Origin: Ligustrum vulgare | Lineage: Eukaryota > Streptophyta > Magnoliopsida > Lamiales > Oleaceae | Assembly (NCBI GenBank): GCA_963555705.1 | Contig: OY743181.1 | Span: forward strand, 24,432,513-24,496,512 | Direction: 5' to 3' | DNA length: 64,000 nt | Shown here: positions 12,950 through 23,781 of the stretch, piece by piece | Layout: each line of letters opens with the position of its first letter | Numbering within the stretch: position 1 is the stretch's first letter | Translations under genes and position numbers: made by a program | The notes under the pieces: generated by a model | Database searches by the model: none | Told to the model about the DNA's origin: nothing | Seen by the model: the letters and a program-made list of their open reading frames with translations, nothing else

Positions 12950-14363
12950 TGTTGGAATTATATATGCCCATAGAGTATAATTCACGACATTTAAAAGTAA
13001 AATATTAATTGATTGTATTAATATGATGTTGTGTTTGTCCACGGGTCGATTTGATATTACAAATTGAGTGTTTAAGTTGTTAAACACAGAAAGATTCAAT
13101 TTGTGATTCGATCTAAAATTAACGTTCACGATCAGTAAATAAATATGGACAATTTATTTTGATAAGATCGTCTCGATTTTACTAAAGTCTGTCTTTGACT
13201 TTGGTAATAAAATTGAGAGTACGTTTGGAACGTATTGGACGGGACCACGTGAAATTAATTTGTGACATTGACCATACAAATTTAATTTCACTTGATTATT
13301 GTACGTGGGACCTTAATCCTAATAGGATAATGGACTTCGATTACTAACTTGAAGTTCTTTAAGGTATCAATGGGTGAGATCAAATTGCTGATCAATATCT
13401 CGGTACTTTGGGAATTAAAGTGAACTAACGAGGAACATATATTCGTATTATGGAATCCGTCACCTTTTAGGTATGATCATAATCTCACTGGTTCTTCTAG
13501 TGGACAGTTGAATCTGAGCTCAGTAATTCGACAGTGACTGTTGAATTCTATGATGTGATGGGATCACATCGAACTGTCAGACAGAAGATGAGAGTTGAGA
13601 ATTTATGAATATTCGAAGAAGGGCATTTTGGTCATTTTAACTTGCTCCGAATATTCGAGTTGATCGACGGGGGTAACATGTAAGAACGATAAGTCAGAGG
13701 ATATAATTATTGATTAATTGTTTCAGTAATTTCAATTTTACTAAGAGTGCAATCTCGTTCTTTTAGTGGAATAGAACGTGATTAATAAATTAATTTTGAC
13801 TGATCAAGAGTTGATCGGGTCATAATTAATTTATTGGAGCTTAGTTTAATTGGGTCCGATCAGGTTCCCTCGGTGGCTTCACTATAATGGGTTTATACAG
13901 GCTTATTACCTGTATTGAGTTGTACAGAAATGGGCCTGGGTTATGGTACTAGGCCTGGTAGGGTTTTGGAGTGTAAATATATTACAAATAGTCTCCCAAG
14001 ACTATTTTTCTTAACCTAATTGACAAAGTGGCGAAACACACACTAAAGTGTGTAGTATGTGTTTCCTCTTTACAAAGAAACCCTAAACCTAGTTTAACCT
14101 AGATCTTGAGAAAGGTGACCACACACCTGTACAACTGCCATTGGAGAACACCGAGGAAAGTTTGAGGGTTTGAAGCTTTGGTGAAATCAAGAAGCAGCGA
14201 AAAGAGATTATTGTAAAGCACGCTACAAGGGTAATATTTCTTTCTTTTTGTGTGCACAAATTTATTTATTCCAAGTTAAATACATAGAACAGAAAATCCT
14301 GTAACGAGATGATCTATCACAAGAAATCAATTTTTGTGAGTAGAACAACCCGGGTTCCCAACA
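12950..14363 (+). repeat. 3' LTR of Ty1-copia element A
   Basis: 1414 bp, about 99% identical to the 5' LTR. Differences seen include T/C in TTTTATTAAAG, G/A in TGTATTGGGTTG and C/T in AAAGCTTGAGG. It is preceded by the purine-rich AAGGACAAGTGGGAGA. Confidence 0.95.
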
Positions 14364-14514
14364 ATTGGTATCAGAGCCAGGTTTTTGATACTGTTTTGTG
14401 TATTTAGGAATAAATTTTTTTGTTTATGCATGTGTTAGTTGAGCGGTGTTAGGATTATATGATTTATGTTGTTATTGGATGGATGATGTTTGATTGAACT
14501 GATTTATGGCCTTA
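14364..14514 (+). repeat. Truncated second copy of copia A internal start, downstream of the 3' LTR
   Basis: Bases after the right LTR repeat those after the left LTR (primer-binding site, GTTGAGCGGTGTTAGG, up to GGCCTTAG), then switch to family A LTR sequence at about 14515. So the locus is LTR-internal-LTR-partial internal. This is expected from recombination between LTRs of tandem or sister copies followed by a deletion that removed the rest of the second unit and the TSD. Confidence 0.85.
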
Positions 14515-15052
14515 GTTTTAGATTTCTATTTTTATTTTGTTGAATTGTTTATTTCATTTATTCTCAAATTTTATTATCGTTTTTGGATTTTCTTGCAATT
14601 TATTTATTATTTAGTTTTTGCTTAAGTTTAGGAATATTCTAAATCAAATTAAAGCGATAGAAAATACATAGTCCTCGTGGAATTGACAATCATGACTCAA
14701 AAGTCCACTTTTAATACTTGTTAATGATAATATCACGCACTTGCAATTTCACACGAACACCGGTTCCAAGCCCGGATTAAAGGAGAAAGGTTTAAGTTTT
14801 AATATTTTAAATTATTTTAGTATTAGAATTTAGAATGTTAGAAAAAAAGAAAAAAAAAACACACAAGCAGCGAGCCACGAGCTGGACTTTGTGTCGGGTG
14901 TGTGGGAGACGAGCCGACTCGTCTCGTCTCCTACACGAGTCGTCAACGGTCCCACTCGTGGGCCGGACCAATCTCGACGATCGGGTTTGGCTCATTTAAC
15001 ATCTCTAGGCGAGGACGGACAAAGATTAAGCATGTGTTCGGTTGAGGAGTGC

Positions 15053-15187
15053 TACTTGTACAAGTGGATGACCATTTATTTGACAACCTCTCACATTGGA
15101 GGCATGGGATCACCTAACAATGAGTGGCCCCACATAAACAATGTGAGGGGATTGTCAAATAAATTTGTCATCTATATTGTACAAGTA
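15053..15187. mobile_element. Small foldback MITE / hairpin
   Basis: Two arms of about 46-49 bp are inverted copies. The left arm (15053-15098) starts TACTTGTACAA and includes TTATTTGACAACC and CTCACATTG. The right arm (15139-15187) has CAATGTGAGG, TTGTCAAATAAATTTG and TTGTACAAGTA. The loop is about 40 bp. RNA from either strand would fold into a long, slightly imperfect hairpin. Size and structure fit a MITE. The superfamily is uncertain, with no TSD longer than TA apparent. Confidence 0.75.
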
Positions 15188-15384
15188 ATATAATTCATCT
15201 TCGGTAAACTAAAAATAAAAATGGTTCATAAACCACACAATTTCTCAAATCACTATGTAACTACACGCATTTTCTTTTTTCAATTTTTAACCACTACTTT
15301 TTACCTCAAAATTATAAATAAGCCAATTTATAAATCAAACACTATTACCAAGTAGGCAAAAACTATCTCAATTCACCATTCCCT

Positions 15385-15569
15385 AGTACTTATTCATTTA
15401 CCTTTTATTTTAAGCATGAGTGCAAGTCATTCTTGATGAAATCCTTCTTGCACACTGTTATATTCCGTTTTGTACTAGTCAAAAGTCAAGAAATTATTTA
15501 TTCAAAGTCAATTAGTCAAAAGTCGAATAAGGACTTAAGATGAATAAACTTGGATTGCAAGTGCAACTA

Positions 15570-15609
<40 letters not shown>

Positions 15610-16243
15610 GGGGGGGGGGAAGGGAAGAAAAGAGAGAAGAAACGAAAAAAATGAAAAATGGAGTAGGTTCTTCAATTAGTTTCTTCTTCTCTTTCTAAAG
15701 GTAAGTGAAAATGTTTGGATTAATTTTCAAGGGTTTATGGATGATTGGCTTAGAACCGAAATTTTAAGGGTTATTTTTATTATTTGAGTTATTAAACAAG
15801 AATTTAGCAAATGAATGTATATTAGAGATATTTATGATAGAGTAGATGAATAATGGAATGGATATTGAAATTAGTAGCATAATCTTTAATTTTAGTATGA
15901 TTATATAGGGGTGGACAAAAAATCGGAACCGATATGACCGAATCGGAACTGAACTCAAAAAATCGGAACCGTATGATTTTAAAAAAATAAAATTGGAAAT
16001 CAATTTTGGAACCGAGAATCGATTGTTTTTCAGGTCGGTTCTCGGTTCTGCCTTTAGAAGTACTTAGTCATTTACCTTTTATTTTAAGCCTAAGTGCAAG
16101 TCATTCTTGATGAAATCCTTCTTGCACACTGTTATATTCCGTTTTGTACTAGTCAAAAGTCAAGAAATTATTTATTCAAAGTCAATTAGTCAAAAGTCGA
16201 ATAAGGACTTAAAATGAATAAACTTGGATTGCAAGTGCAACGA

Positions 16244-16285
<42 letters not shown>

Positions 16286-16744
16286 GGGGGGGGAGAGGAG
16301 AGAAGGGAAGAAAAGAGAGAAGAAACGAAAAAAAATGAAAAATGGAGTAGGTTCTTCAATTATTTTCTTCTTCTCTTTCTAAAGGTAAGTGAAAATGTTT
16401 CGATTAATTTTCAAGGGTTTATGGATGATTGGCTTAGAACCGAAATTTTAAGGGTTATTTTTATTATTTGAGTTATTAAACAAGAATTTAGCAAATGAAT
16501 GTATATTAGAGATATTTATGATAGAGTAAATGAATAATGGAATGGATATTGAAATTAGTAGCATAATCTTTTATTTTAGTATGATTATATAGGGGTGGAC
16601 AAAAAAATCGGAACCGATATGATCAAATCGGAACTGAACTCAAAAAATCGGAATCGTATAGTTTTAAAAAAATAAAATAGGAAATGGATTTTGGAACCGA
16701 GAATCGATTGGTTTTCAGGTCGGTTCTCGATTCTGCCTTTAGAA
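15385..16744 (+). repeat. Tandem direct duplication, unit about 674 bp
   Basis: 15385-16058 and 16059-16744 are near-identical. Both hold AGTACTTA, a stretch around TTCTTGCACACTG, a (GA)n run plus poly-G, and the left end of a hAT derivative. The junction falls at shared AGTACTTA, consistent with microhomology-driven or unequal-exchange duplication. Copy 1 therefore contains only the first 153 bp of the hAT derivative (15906-16058), while copy 2 continues into the complete one (16590-17462). The copies differ mainly in microsatellite length and scattered substitutions. Confidence 0.9.
15573..15619 (+). repeat. (GA)n microsatellite with G-run
   Basis: About 17 GA units followed by a run of G. 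The paralogous tract at about 16247-16293 differs in length. Confidence 0.9.
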
Positions 16745-17462
16745 TCTAAAAATCGAAGTTATAATCGATTTTTGATCCTTGTTTATTTTTTTTATGGTCT
16801 TAATTGGCTGTTCTAAACTAAAAATCAAATGAATTTATAATTTTTTTGGGTAAAGTAAAAATGATTAATTTTTTTTTATGAAATTTGTTATGTCTCTACC
16901 TCATTGTAACATTTAACTTCACACTTGGACTGAAATTCTTAGTAAATGAAAATAGAATGAGACTAACTTATTAATAAGCGAAGTTATAAATGACTACGAT
17001 GTAGTTAATTAAATATTTAAATACAAATACAAAATAATTAATAATAATGTATTGAAAACCCATCATTCATCCCACAAGTTTACTATATTGCCATGCTCGA
17101 AAAACTTTCGTGGTCATTTGTTTCCTATTTTTGTTTATGAATATCTTTCATTTCATGGAGAATCCTATACTTTCTTTGAGGTGAAAGGATTTTCGAAATT
17201 CTTGATCTTGGTATATTCGGTAGAAGTTTATTTCAAATTATTGGCTCACTACCCGAGGCTTGATGCTTTTCGCTAAGGCTCTCGAAAAATAATTACTATC
17301 GTAGAACCGAATTAGAACCCAAACCGAACCAAAAGATTTGGTTATGTGTTGGTTCTTGCAATTCAATGGAACTGAATGGTTCCATTTTACAAGAACCGAA
17401 AATGTATGGTTCAGTTCCGGTTCTTGAGATACTCGAACCGAACCACCCGATGTCCATCCCTA
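16590..17462. mobile_element. Non-autonomous hAT transposon (873 bp)
   Basis: Left end TAGGGGTGGACA and right end, from outside, TAGGGATGGACATCGGG. The perfect 8-bp TSD TGATTATA is at 16582-16589 and 17463-17470. Subterminal zones are packed with GGAACCGA/TCGGTTC-type repeats in both orientations. The interior has an open frame at 17052-17276 with no recognisable homology, so no transposase is claimed. It must be mobilised in trans. Confidence 0.92.
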
Positions 17463-17470
17463 TGATTATA

Positions 17471-17994
17471 TGATATTAAATAATAGATTTTTGATATATA
17501 AGTATGGATTAAGTTGAATTTTCCATTATTTTAAAGAATATTCAGCCATGTTAGAAAGGAATTTGGAATTTAAGTTAGGTCAAAAGTTTGCTTTATAAAC
17601 ATGGAACTTATTACTTAATGTCGTAACATTATATTTTTGGAGATGTGAACTTATCCTAGTTGTGGTTAAATGCTATCAATAGTTGAATTTAGAGAATATC
17701 GAAAAATTGAGCTTTGTAGTGTATGAGATTGGTCTTTATGATTATTTATTGAAGCTGATTAGTGGTCTTGAATTTGAAGGACTAGAAATATAATGCCAGT
17801 CAATAAATTAATAATTTGGAAAATTTCGGATAGTAAACGATTGAATTGGATATTCTAATGAACAGAATGGAAAGGATTTAAGTTATATTAAATGGTATTA
17901 TCTGATTTCTAATGGTTAATGCAATTAATCTTAATACAAGAAATTTATATTATTATTTTAGGAGATAATGTGGATTGGTACAGAACTATCAGCC
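17471..17994. other. AT-rich stretch without recognisable gene
   Basis: Nothing convincing on either strand. It lies between the hAT derivative and the integrase remnant and may be decayed Ty3-gypsy 3' sequence. Confidence 0.4.
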
Positions 17995-18157
17995 CAATTA
18001 GATTTTAATTAATAGTTCTGTGAGTGGAAAATTTTATTTTTAAAAAATAAACACTTATTCAATTTTCTAAAGTTTATATGAATATTTATTTTATAATGTC
18101 TTTTTCTTATATAGCTTATCATTCTCATATGCCTCCACCTAAATTCGTTGAGCTCAT
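17995..18157 (-). pseudogene. Ty3-gypsy integrase C-terminal remnant, part 2
   Basis: Minus-strand translation from the TSD reads LNEFRWRHMRMISYIRKRH and later VLFFKNKIF-like residues. This fits the family order LNE-x-R-x2-AYENA-x-IYK followed by a VLLFNSRL motif in plant Athila/Tat-type integrases. It continues the part at 22827-23215 across the solo LTR. It is frameshifted and decayed. Confidence 0.6.
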
Positions 18158-21100
18158 TGTTGTAAAAAATATCGCAAGTGCACGATATCGCTGACAAGTA
18201 GTAAAAGTAGACTTTTGAGTCTGGGTTGTGTATCCCACAAGGACTTTGTTTTTCGTTATAAATTTACTTCAATTCTAAAATTTCTAGACTAAAACAAAAA
18301 CTAACTAAGAAAATAAAATTGCAAAATAATAAAAATAAAAACATAAACGACAAATAAATGGAAATCAAAGAAATAAAAAAAAAATAACAATTTAAAACTA
18401 AAAGCAATTAATGAAACAAGAATAAACGTGGTGGATTTTTGAACAATTAAATGAATATCGGGATTAACGATTTCGAAGTAATGTTCTAACTTAATTTTTC
18501 ATCTCAAATTGTTTTCTAAAATTGTATTTGGTCGAATTCACGCATATATCTAATTTACCTTTCTCGAGTTCAAATTAGGCTTATTTAATTAAGTCAACCA
18601 TGTATCGCTATAGCGGGTCAGAGTTCTCCTTAACAAAAGACATTAAATTACTTAAGAATTCATAAGTGACCACAAGCAATCACAAATTCATATCTCTATC
18701 TTTTTGTTGAAATTGTCGGATTTTATTACATTATCTAATTGTTAACTCACCTCTCGAATTATGAAAACAACCATTAAGTCATGAATTGGTTGTAACGCCC
18801 CGAATTCTGCGGAGCCCGGGACGCCACTTCATCCTTTAAATCTGGTTTTATTGCGAAAATAATTAAAAATTTCAAACATCATATTTATTATTTGAAACCT
18901 TTGAAACAACATTTTTGCGGAAGAAATGAATTTATAAAATATCACATCCATTGTTTAGAAGTTAAAGCGGAAACTAAATTTTAATCAATTTGATTAAAAC
19001 AATTCATAAAAATTAAATCTTAAGTTTTAAAGTAAAGTAACGATAAATAATTAAATTGACGACATTTATGAAACTTAACTTAAAAGAAAAATTAACATTA
19101 TTTTTGATTTGCCACCGCTGTCATTTCATTCGCTGTCAACTCCGTCATCTGCAAAATTTGTTTTGGAAAACGTGAGTATTTCATAGAAATACTCAGTAGA
19201 CTCGCGCACAATAATCATTTAACATCATAAATTAAAACACATAATCATGATATTCAAGTCTCATGTGTCTAACGATCACCAGTATTCTCATGAACATACA
19301 AGTTCAAGCCTCGTGCATTTAAGCAAGTAAATTCTCGTAACATAGTCTCATGCTTAGAAAAGTAAGTAATTCTCATGAACACAATCATACATGCTAAACT
19401 TATAATCAAAATAATTATTGATGCCCACTTTTGAAAAACGTAAATTTGTAAATAAGAGTCTACCTCAAATCACGAGTTTGAAAGTTGAGCAAGAAAGTTC
19501 ATGTTGTTCTTCTAACTGTCCAAGCGCCTCATCTAGCCAATAGTAAATAAACCTTAAAGTGGTATTTGGAATTCAAATATTTCAATTGAAAGAGTTTTAA
19601 AAGAAGAAATAAAAGTTTAGGGATTAAAATTAAAATCAAACATAGTTGGGATTGGAAATGAGTTGATACTAAAATAAAAGATTTTGGAAACTATTGAGCT
19701 AACTCATATATTCTAAATATATTGGGGACTACTTATTTTCATTTTTGAAATAGTTGGGGCTAAGATAAATTATTTGCAAAGCTTAAGAGCTGAATAAAAT
19801 ATTAAAATAATTAAAGGACCGAAATAATAATTTTAAAAACTGAAATAAACATTTTCAAAACTTGGGGCTGACTTACAGGATTTCAGAATAATAGGGTTCA
19901 ACTAACTCATTCCCAAAACTGTAGGGATTAAGTGAAGAGCTTTTGAAAATGAAAGGACTGAAATAGCTTCTTTTTAAAACTTGGGGCCCGAAAGCAAAAT
20001 CTCAAAAATCAAAATAATTATAACAATTTCTACTCTCTCTCTTTCATAATCGACCAAAACAGAGGAAATACGAGACAGAGAGAGAGACAGAGAGAGAGAC
20101 GGGGGACGAGAGGGGTTGCTTCGCCCTTCCTCCGATTTCGAACGCCGGCAGGTGCCACCGTTGCGTGGTGACGCAGTGCGTGGGTGGAGTGGCTTAGGCG
20201 ATTTTGGTGCAAAAACCGAAAGGTAACCGAGGCTTTAAGGTTCGGTTTTTGGATGTTTCTCTGCGGAAATCCGGTTGGAATGGGTCAAGGGTTGAGGTAA
20301 GTATTGTTCGTTTTATTCTTGGTTTTTGGTTTTATTTGGGTGTCGATTTAGGGGTCTTCGTAGTTGGGCAGTGGGTGGTGACGGGTGTGGTGTGTGAGAT
20401 GGTTCGGGCGTAGGCAACGGGATGGTGGTCGTTTTGGTTGGGCAATAGTGGTGCTACGGTTTGGTTTGGTGATGCTTGATTGTATTGATTGGGTCGGCTA
20501 TGGAGGTTAGCAAATCTGGGGAGGATTGAATGTTGGTGGTTTGAGCCTCGATTTTGAGGTTTAATGTGGCTGTGGCTTGGTTGGAAAATGGTGGTGGTTG
20601 AGTGATGAAGGTGGATGTTTGGGTGCAGCCGTGTTTCGATGGATAGAAGGCAGCAAACCTTTCTTTGTGAATTTGAATTGCGGACAATGGAGGTTCGATT
20701 CAGCAATGGAGGTAGAGAGGTGTATGGAATTCTTCATGTCAGAATTGGTAAACTGAGAGAGGAGGATTTCATACCCAACGTGGGAGTTGCTGAAAGCTTC
20801 AGTGTTGTGGTGTGAGTGATGCAAGTGAATGGGAAAATATATCATTTTGGTGGGGTATTACTTTTGGCAGATTTTGAATTGGACGGATTGAGGGGATTTT
20901 GTGAGGAGGAAATAGCTGGTCGATGAAGTGATTATGGAGTAGAAATGACTTGTGATTGGATTTCTAAAATGGCCAAGGAGAAAATGATTTGGCTTGAATT
21001 AGGCTGAGATCAAGAATTTTGGGATAATTGAATAAAATCTTGCTGTGTTTAGCTTTCAACTTTTGGTAACTTTGGGCAGGTTCTGGTTTAGGCAAACTGA

Positions 21101-22826
21101 GGGAATTTGCAAGAGGATTAAGGTTAATTGTGAAGTTGGAGTGGATTGTGGATAGTGTAGTGTGGGAATGAAGATGGGAAAGACTACCTTGTGCTGAATG
21201 TCTGTGGCTCGTTGGAGGATGATATGATGGAGTCATAATATGTATTGCTTGTTTGTTGTCAGATTGATAAGTAAGGAAAATGGTTATTGATGAAAATTGG
21301 GAAATGATTTTGGGGTTGAAAATGGAAAATATACATTGAGTTAAATTCAAAATTGGCAAATGTTAGATTGGTGATTGAGTGAGGGAGGACTTGATTGGGA
21401 TAACAATATCAGAATATAAACTTTTGAATTTAGGGATATTGAGATTTGAAGATAAATAAAAATTTGGGAATGAATTTAAATTGGAGCTAAAATATTTTGG
21501 ACTCAAATATTTAAAGTTTGGACTAAAATTTATCATTAAAGATACATTTGGAAACTTCTTAAAATTGAAATTGAACTTTAAAGATAAATAATGAAAATGT
21601 GACATTTTAAAATTGAAATCGGAATTGGACTAACATTTTTAAATGATTTTAATTTCACTTAAAATAGTTAGACGAAAATGGGTAAAGTCGTAGCAACACA
21701 TTTTTAAAGATAAATAATATTTATTCAAAATCAATCACGAAAATTCTCGGTCGCTACATTGGTGATCAAGCAACTCAAGCATTAAAAGCAATAATAAAAT
21801 CAATACATGAAAATAAAGCACCAACTTGAGAATTAAAATCAAACTAAAAACATTAAATCTAGATCGTCAATCAGACGCGGAGTTTGAATAATTAAAGAAT
21901 TAACATCACCACCAAGAATTAAGAGAGTCGTCTCTGTCTTTTTCCTTTTTTTTTTTTTTTTTTTTCACAGCCGAGCCAAGAAACAGTGAACAGTCCGCCC
22001 TCTTCAATTGAAACAATCTGCCCACGTTTTATCTTCCCAGCCGTGCAGCTTCCAGCAGTGTATATTCCACCAATTCAAGAATTAATTTCCACCACCAACT
22101 TCTCCCTTTCTTTTTATGCAGCAGCACCAACTCCTATCTTTACTTCCACTTCAACAGCCGACCACTTTAATTTGTATATATACTTTTTCTCCCAGCCGTC
22201 AACTTCAATTGATCCAAAAGTGTAGCCTCTAATTCCTCTAATTCAGTCCAATTAAACTCCTTTTTTGTTTCCAAGTCACTAATCTACCTCTAAATATGTG
22301 TGCACAGCCAACCACAAACAATTCTCCAACCAACTTCCTTTCCAAACCAAAGGAGTTCCTAGCCTCTTTAAATCAGCCGACTGTGTGTGTATATTCTCAC
22401 AAATAATTCTCCACAGCCGCTATTTCTCCCTTTTTTTCCTCCCTATCTCTTCTCTCGGCTGCCCCTCACGGCTGCTATGTATCTCCTTCTTTCTCCTCTC
22501 CTGCAATGTTATATATATACACAAATAAGCCTTGAGGCCCAAATCAAATAAATTTTCATTTAAGCCTCTCAATTCTTTCAAATATGATAAGTTGGTCATT
22601 GAGTCTTCAATTGTTGCAATTAAGCCCTTGAGTTTCAAAACATCTTCAATTAGTTCCACTCTTCATCCAATTACTATGTATTTGCTTCAATTTCTGATTT
22701 TTCTTGATTTTGGAATAAAATCTGAAATAATGACAAATAAACACAACTAAGTAGAGTTTATTAATGAACAACATTTTTAATATCCTAATTTTGACAAATA
22801 AATAAGTGTGTAAAATACACTTATCA
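18158..22826 (-). mobile_element. Solo LTR, family A copy 2, inside a gypsy integrase remnant
   Basis: On the minus strand it starts TGATAAGTGTATTTTACACAC at 22826 and ends CGATATTTTTTACAACA at 18158. A perfect TSD CTCAT sits at 18153-18157 and 22827-22831. The insertion interrupts the integrase reading between LQLNE and LNEFR. Without its nested LTR (18791-21758) it is about 1.7 kb. It has no coding capacity. It contains scattered AGCCG(A) motifs and a poly-T tract at about 21947-21966. Ends and interior match copies at 5155-14759 and 49238-50735. The lineage is unassigned. Confidence 0.88.
18791..21758 (-). mobile_element. Solo LTR (2968 bp), Tekay/Del-like in form, nested in family A copy 2
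   Basis: Starts TGTAACGCCCCGAATTC and ends TTCTCGGTCGCTACA, flanked by perfect TSD TTGGT (18786-18790, 21759-21763). Long LTRs opening TGTAACRCCCC are typical of plant chromoviruses such as Tekay/Del, so the lineage is inferred from form only. A minus orientation is suggested because the minus strand carries a GAGTATTTC...ATACTCAC to TTTGCAGATGACGG arrangement resembling the plus-strand end of 52204-56901. Short frames inside (for example 20204-20413) look like chance openings. Confidence 0.85.
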
Positions 22827-23215
22827 CTCATTTAGTTGTAGGATTCTCTTCTTTTCAGCTGACTTCACATCAAAATTAAGTAAATGTGTTGCTCAATATG
22901 CTTTATGCTCAAGCTCTACTAGCAAGTGGTATGCTTTTCCAAAGACCAACTGATCGGGCGACATCCAAATTGGTGTCTTGAAGGTTGTACGTATCGCCCA
23001 CAATGCATCATCAAGCTTCTTCGACTAATCAGTGTGTGATGTATTAATTGTTACTTCAAGAATCTTTTTCTGCTCTTTGTTGAAAATTTCAACCTGCCCA
23101 CTCATCTAAGGATGATAACTTGTTGCAAATCGATGTTTGACCCCATATTATTTAGCCAATAATGCAGTGATTTGATGGCTGGAAAAATGCTTCTCACCAT
23201 CACTAATGATAGCTC
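22827..23215 (-). pseudogene. Ty3-gypsy integrase remnant, part 1 (Athila/Tat-like)
   Basis: Minus-strand translation gives pieces matching the end of a plant gypsy integrase: KSLHYWLNNMGSNIDLQ (family: G-V-x-H-x-V-A-T-x-YHPQ), VGRLKFSTKSRKRFLK (G-Q-x-E-x-SNREIK), [10 protein letters not shown] (LDDALWAYR), [11 protein letters not shown] (GMSPYxLVFGK) and LEHKAY (VELEHKA), ending LQLNE before the solo LTR. Integrase inserts element DNA into chromosomes. Multiple stops and frameshifts make it inactive. Nothing upstream of 23215 continues it convincingly. Confidence 0.7.
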
Positions 23216-23617
23216 AAAGTGTGTCCTATCTTAAGAAAATGTTCTTCATTTAATCGCACGCTCGGTCCTTCAATTTTCTATCTTCTTCAATTGAGTCCTT
23301 ATAATTTGACCCTTTTTATTTACAGCTCGAGTCCTTCAACTTTTGGAAGTTTTCGTTTTAGTCCCCACTTTGTCATTTTTGTGCGATTTCAGTTCCTTTT
23401 TCTTCGTTTTATCTCCAATTGTATCCAAAATTGAGTTGTTCATAAAAAAACAAAATCAACACATAATTTAACAACATCACATTCTAAAACACTTACAATT
23501 GTTCAAATTCAAGAGCAAGATAAGTAGGAAAAAATGTATTAATCAGATATACCTACAATAAAAATAAAAATCTCAAATATATTACAAAGTTGAATATTTA
23601 TATTAAAATAATATGTA

Positions 23618-23648
<31 letters not shown>

Positions 23649-23743
23649 AATTTATTATATATACTTTCTCCAGAAATTACTTAAAATATTTTAACTGATG
23701 CTTTAAAACCAACATAAGTTATGTTTCATTTTCCAAAAATAGA

Positions 23744-23781
<38 letters not shown>

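Larger units (their letters stand above)
5903..14363 (+). mobile_element. Ty1-copia element with near-identical LTRs but a decayed coding region
   Basis: Direct 1414-bp LTRs lie at 5903-7316 and 12950-14363, each TGTTGG...CCCAACA. A primer-binding site TGGTATCAGAGCC (7319-7331, initiator tRNA-Met) and a polypurine tract ending at 12949 (AAGTGGGAGA-type) complete the structure. By eye the LTRs differ at about 12 positions (under 1%), so insertion is fairly recent. Yet the 5.6-kb interior has no long reading frame. It probably moved using proteins from another copy. No clean TSD is seen because a partial internal copy follows the right LTR. Confidence 0.9.
5155..14759 (+). mobile_element. Solo LTR, family A copy 1, split by a Ty1-copia element
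   Basis: Starts TAATAAATATATTTTATACAC, a mutated form of the TGATAAGTGTATTTTACACAC start of copy 2 (18158-22826, minus). It ends at CACTTGCAATTTCACACGAACA minus strand-equivalent sequence near 14740-14759. A perfect 5-bp TSD CCGGT lies at 5150-5154 and 14760-14764. Outside the copia insertion only 748 + 245 bp remain, against about 1.7 kb in copy 2, so part of this LTR was lost at the copia's right junction. It sits in the outer hAT's 3' non-coding part. Confidence 0.8.
1..15007 (+). mobile_element. Outer hAT transposon, 3' part (left end outside window), heavily nested
   Basis: Sequence at 1-92 continues, across an inserted hAT, into 4776-5011 and encodes the end of a hAT dimerisation domain on the plus strand. 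The 3' non-coding part runs 5012-5154 and resumes at 14765 after a nested solo LTR. It ends at 14985-15007 with an inverted terminus that reads TAGAGATGTTAAATGAGCC from the outside. This resembles the termini of the inner hAT (TAGGGTTGTCAAACGGG). The next eight bases (15008-15015) should be the right TSD copy, but the left copy lies outside the window, so the end point is inferred from terminus similarity and the coherent nesting. Confidence 0.7.

Noticed and set aside
20030..21605. Cluster of 60-131 codon open frames on the minus strand
   Set aside because: They lie within the long solo LTR, overlap each other in different frames and show no protein family.
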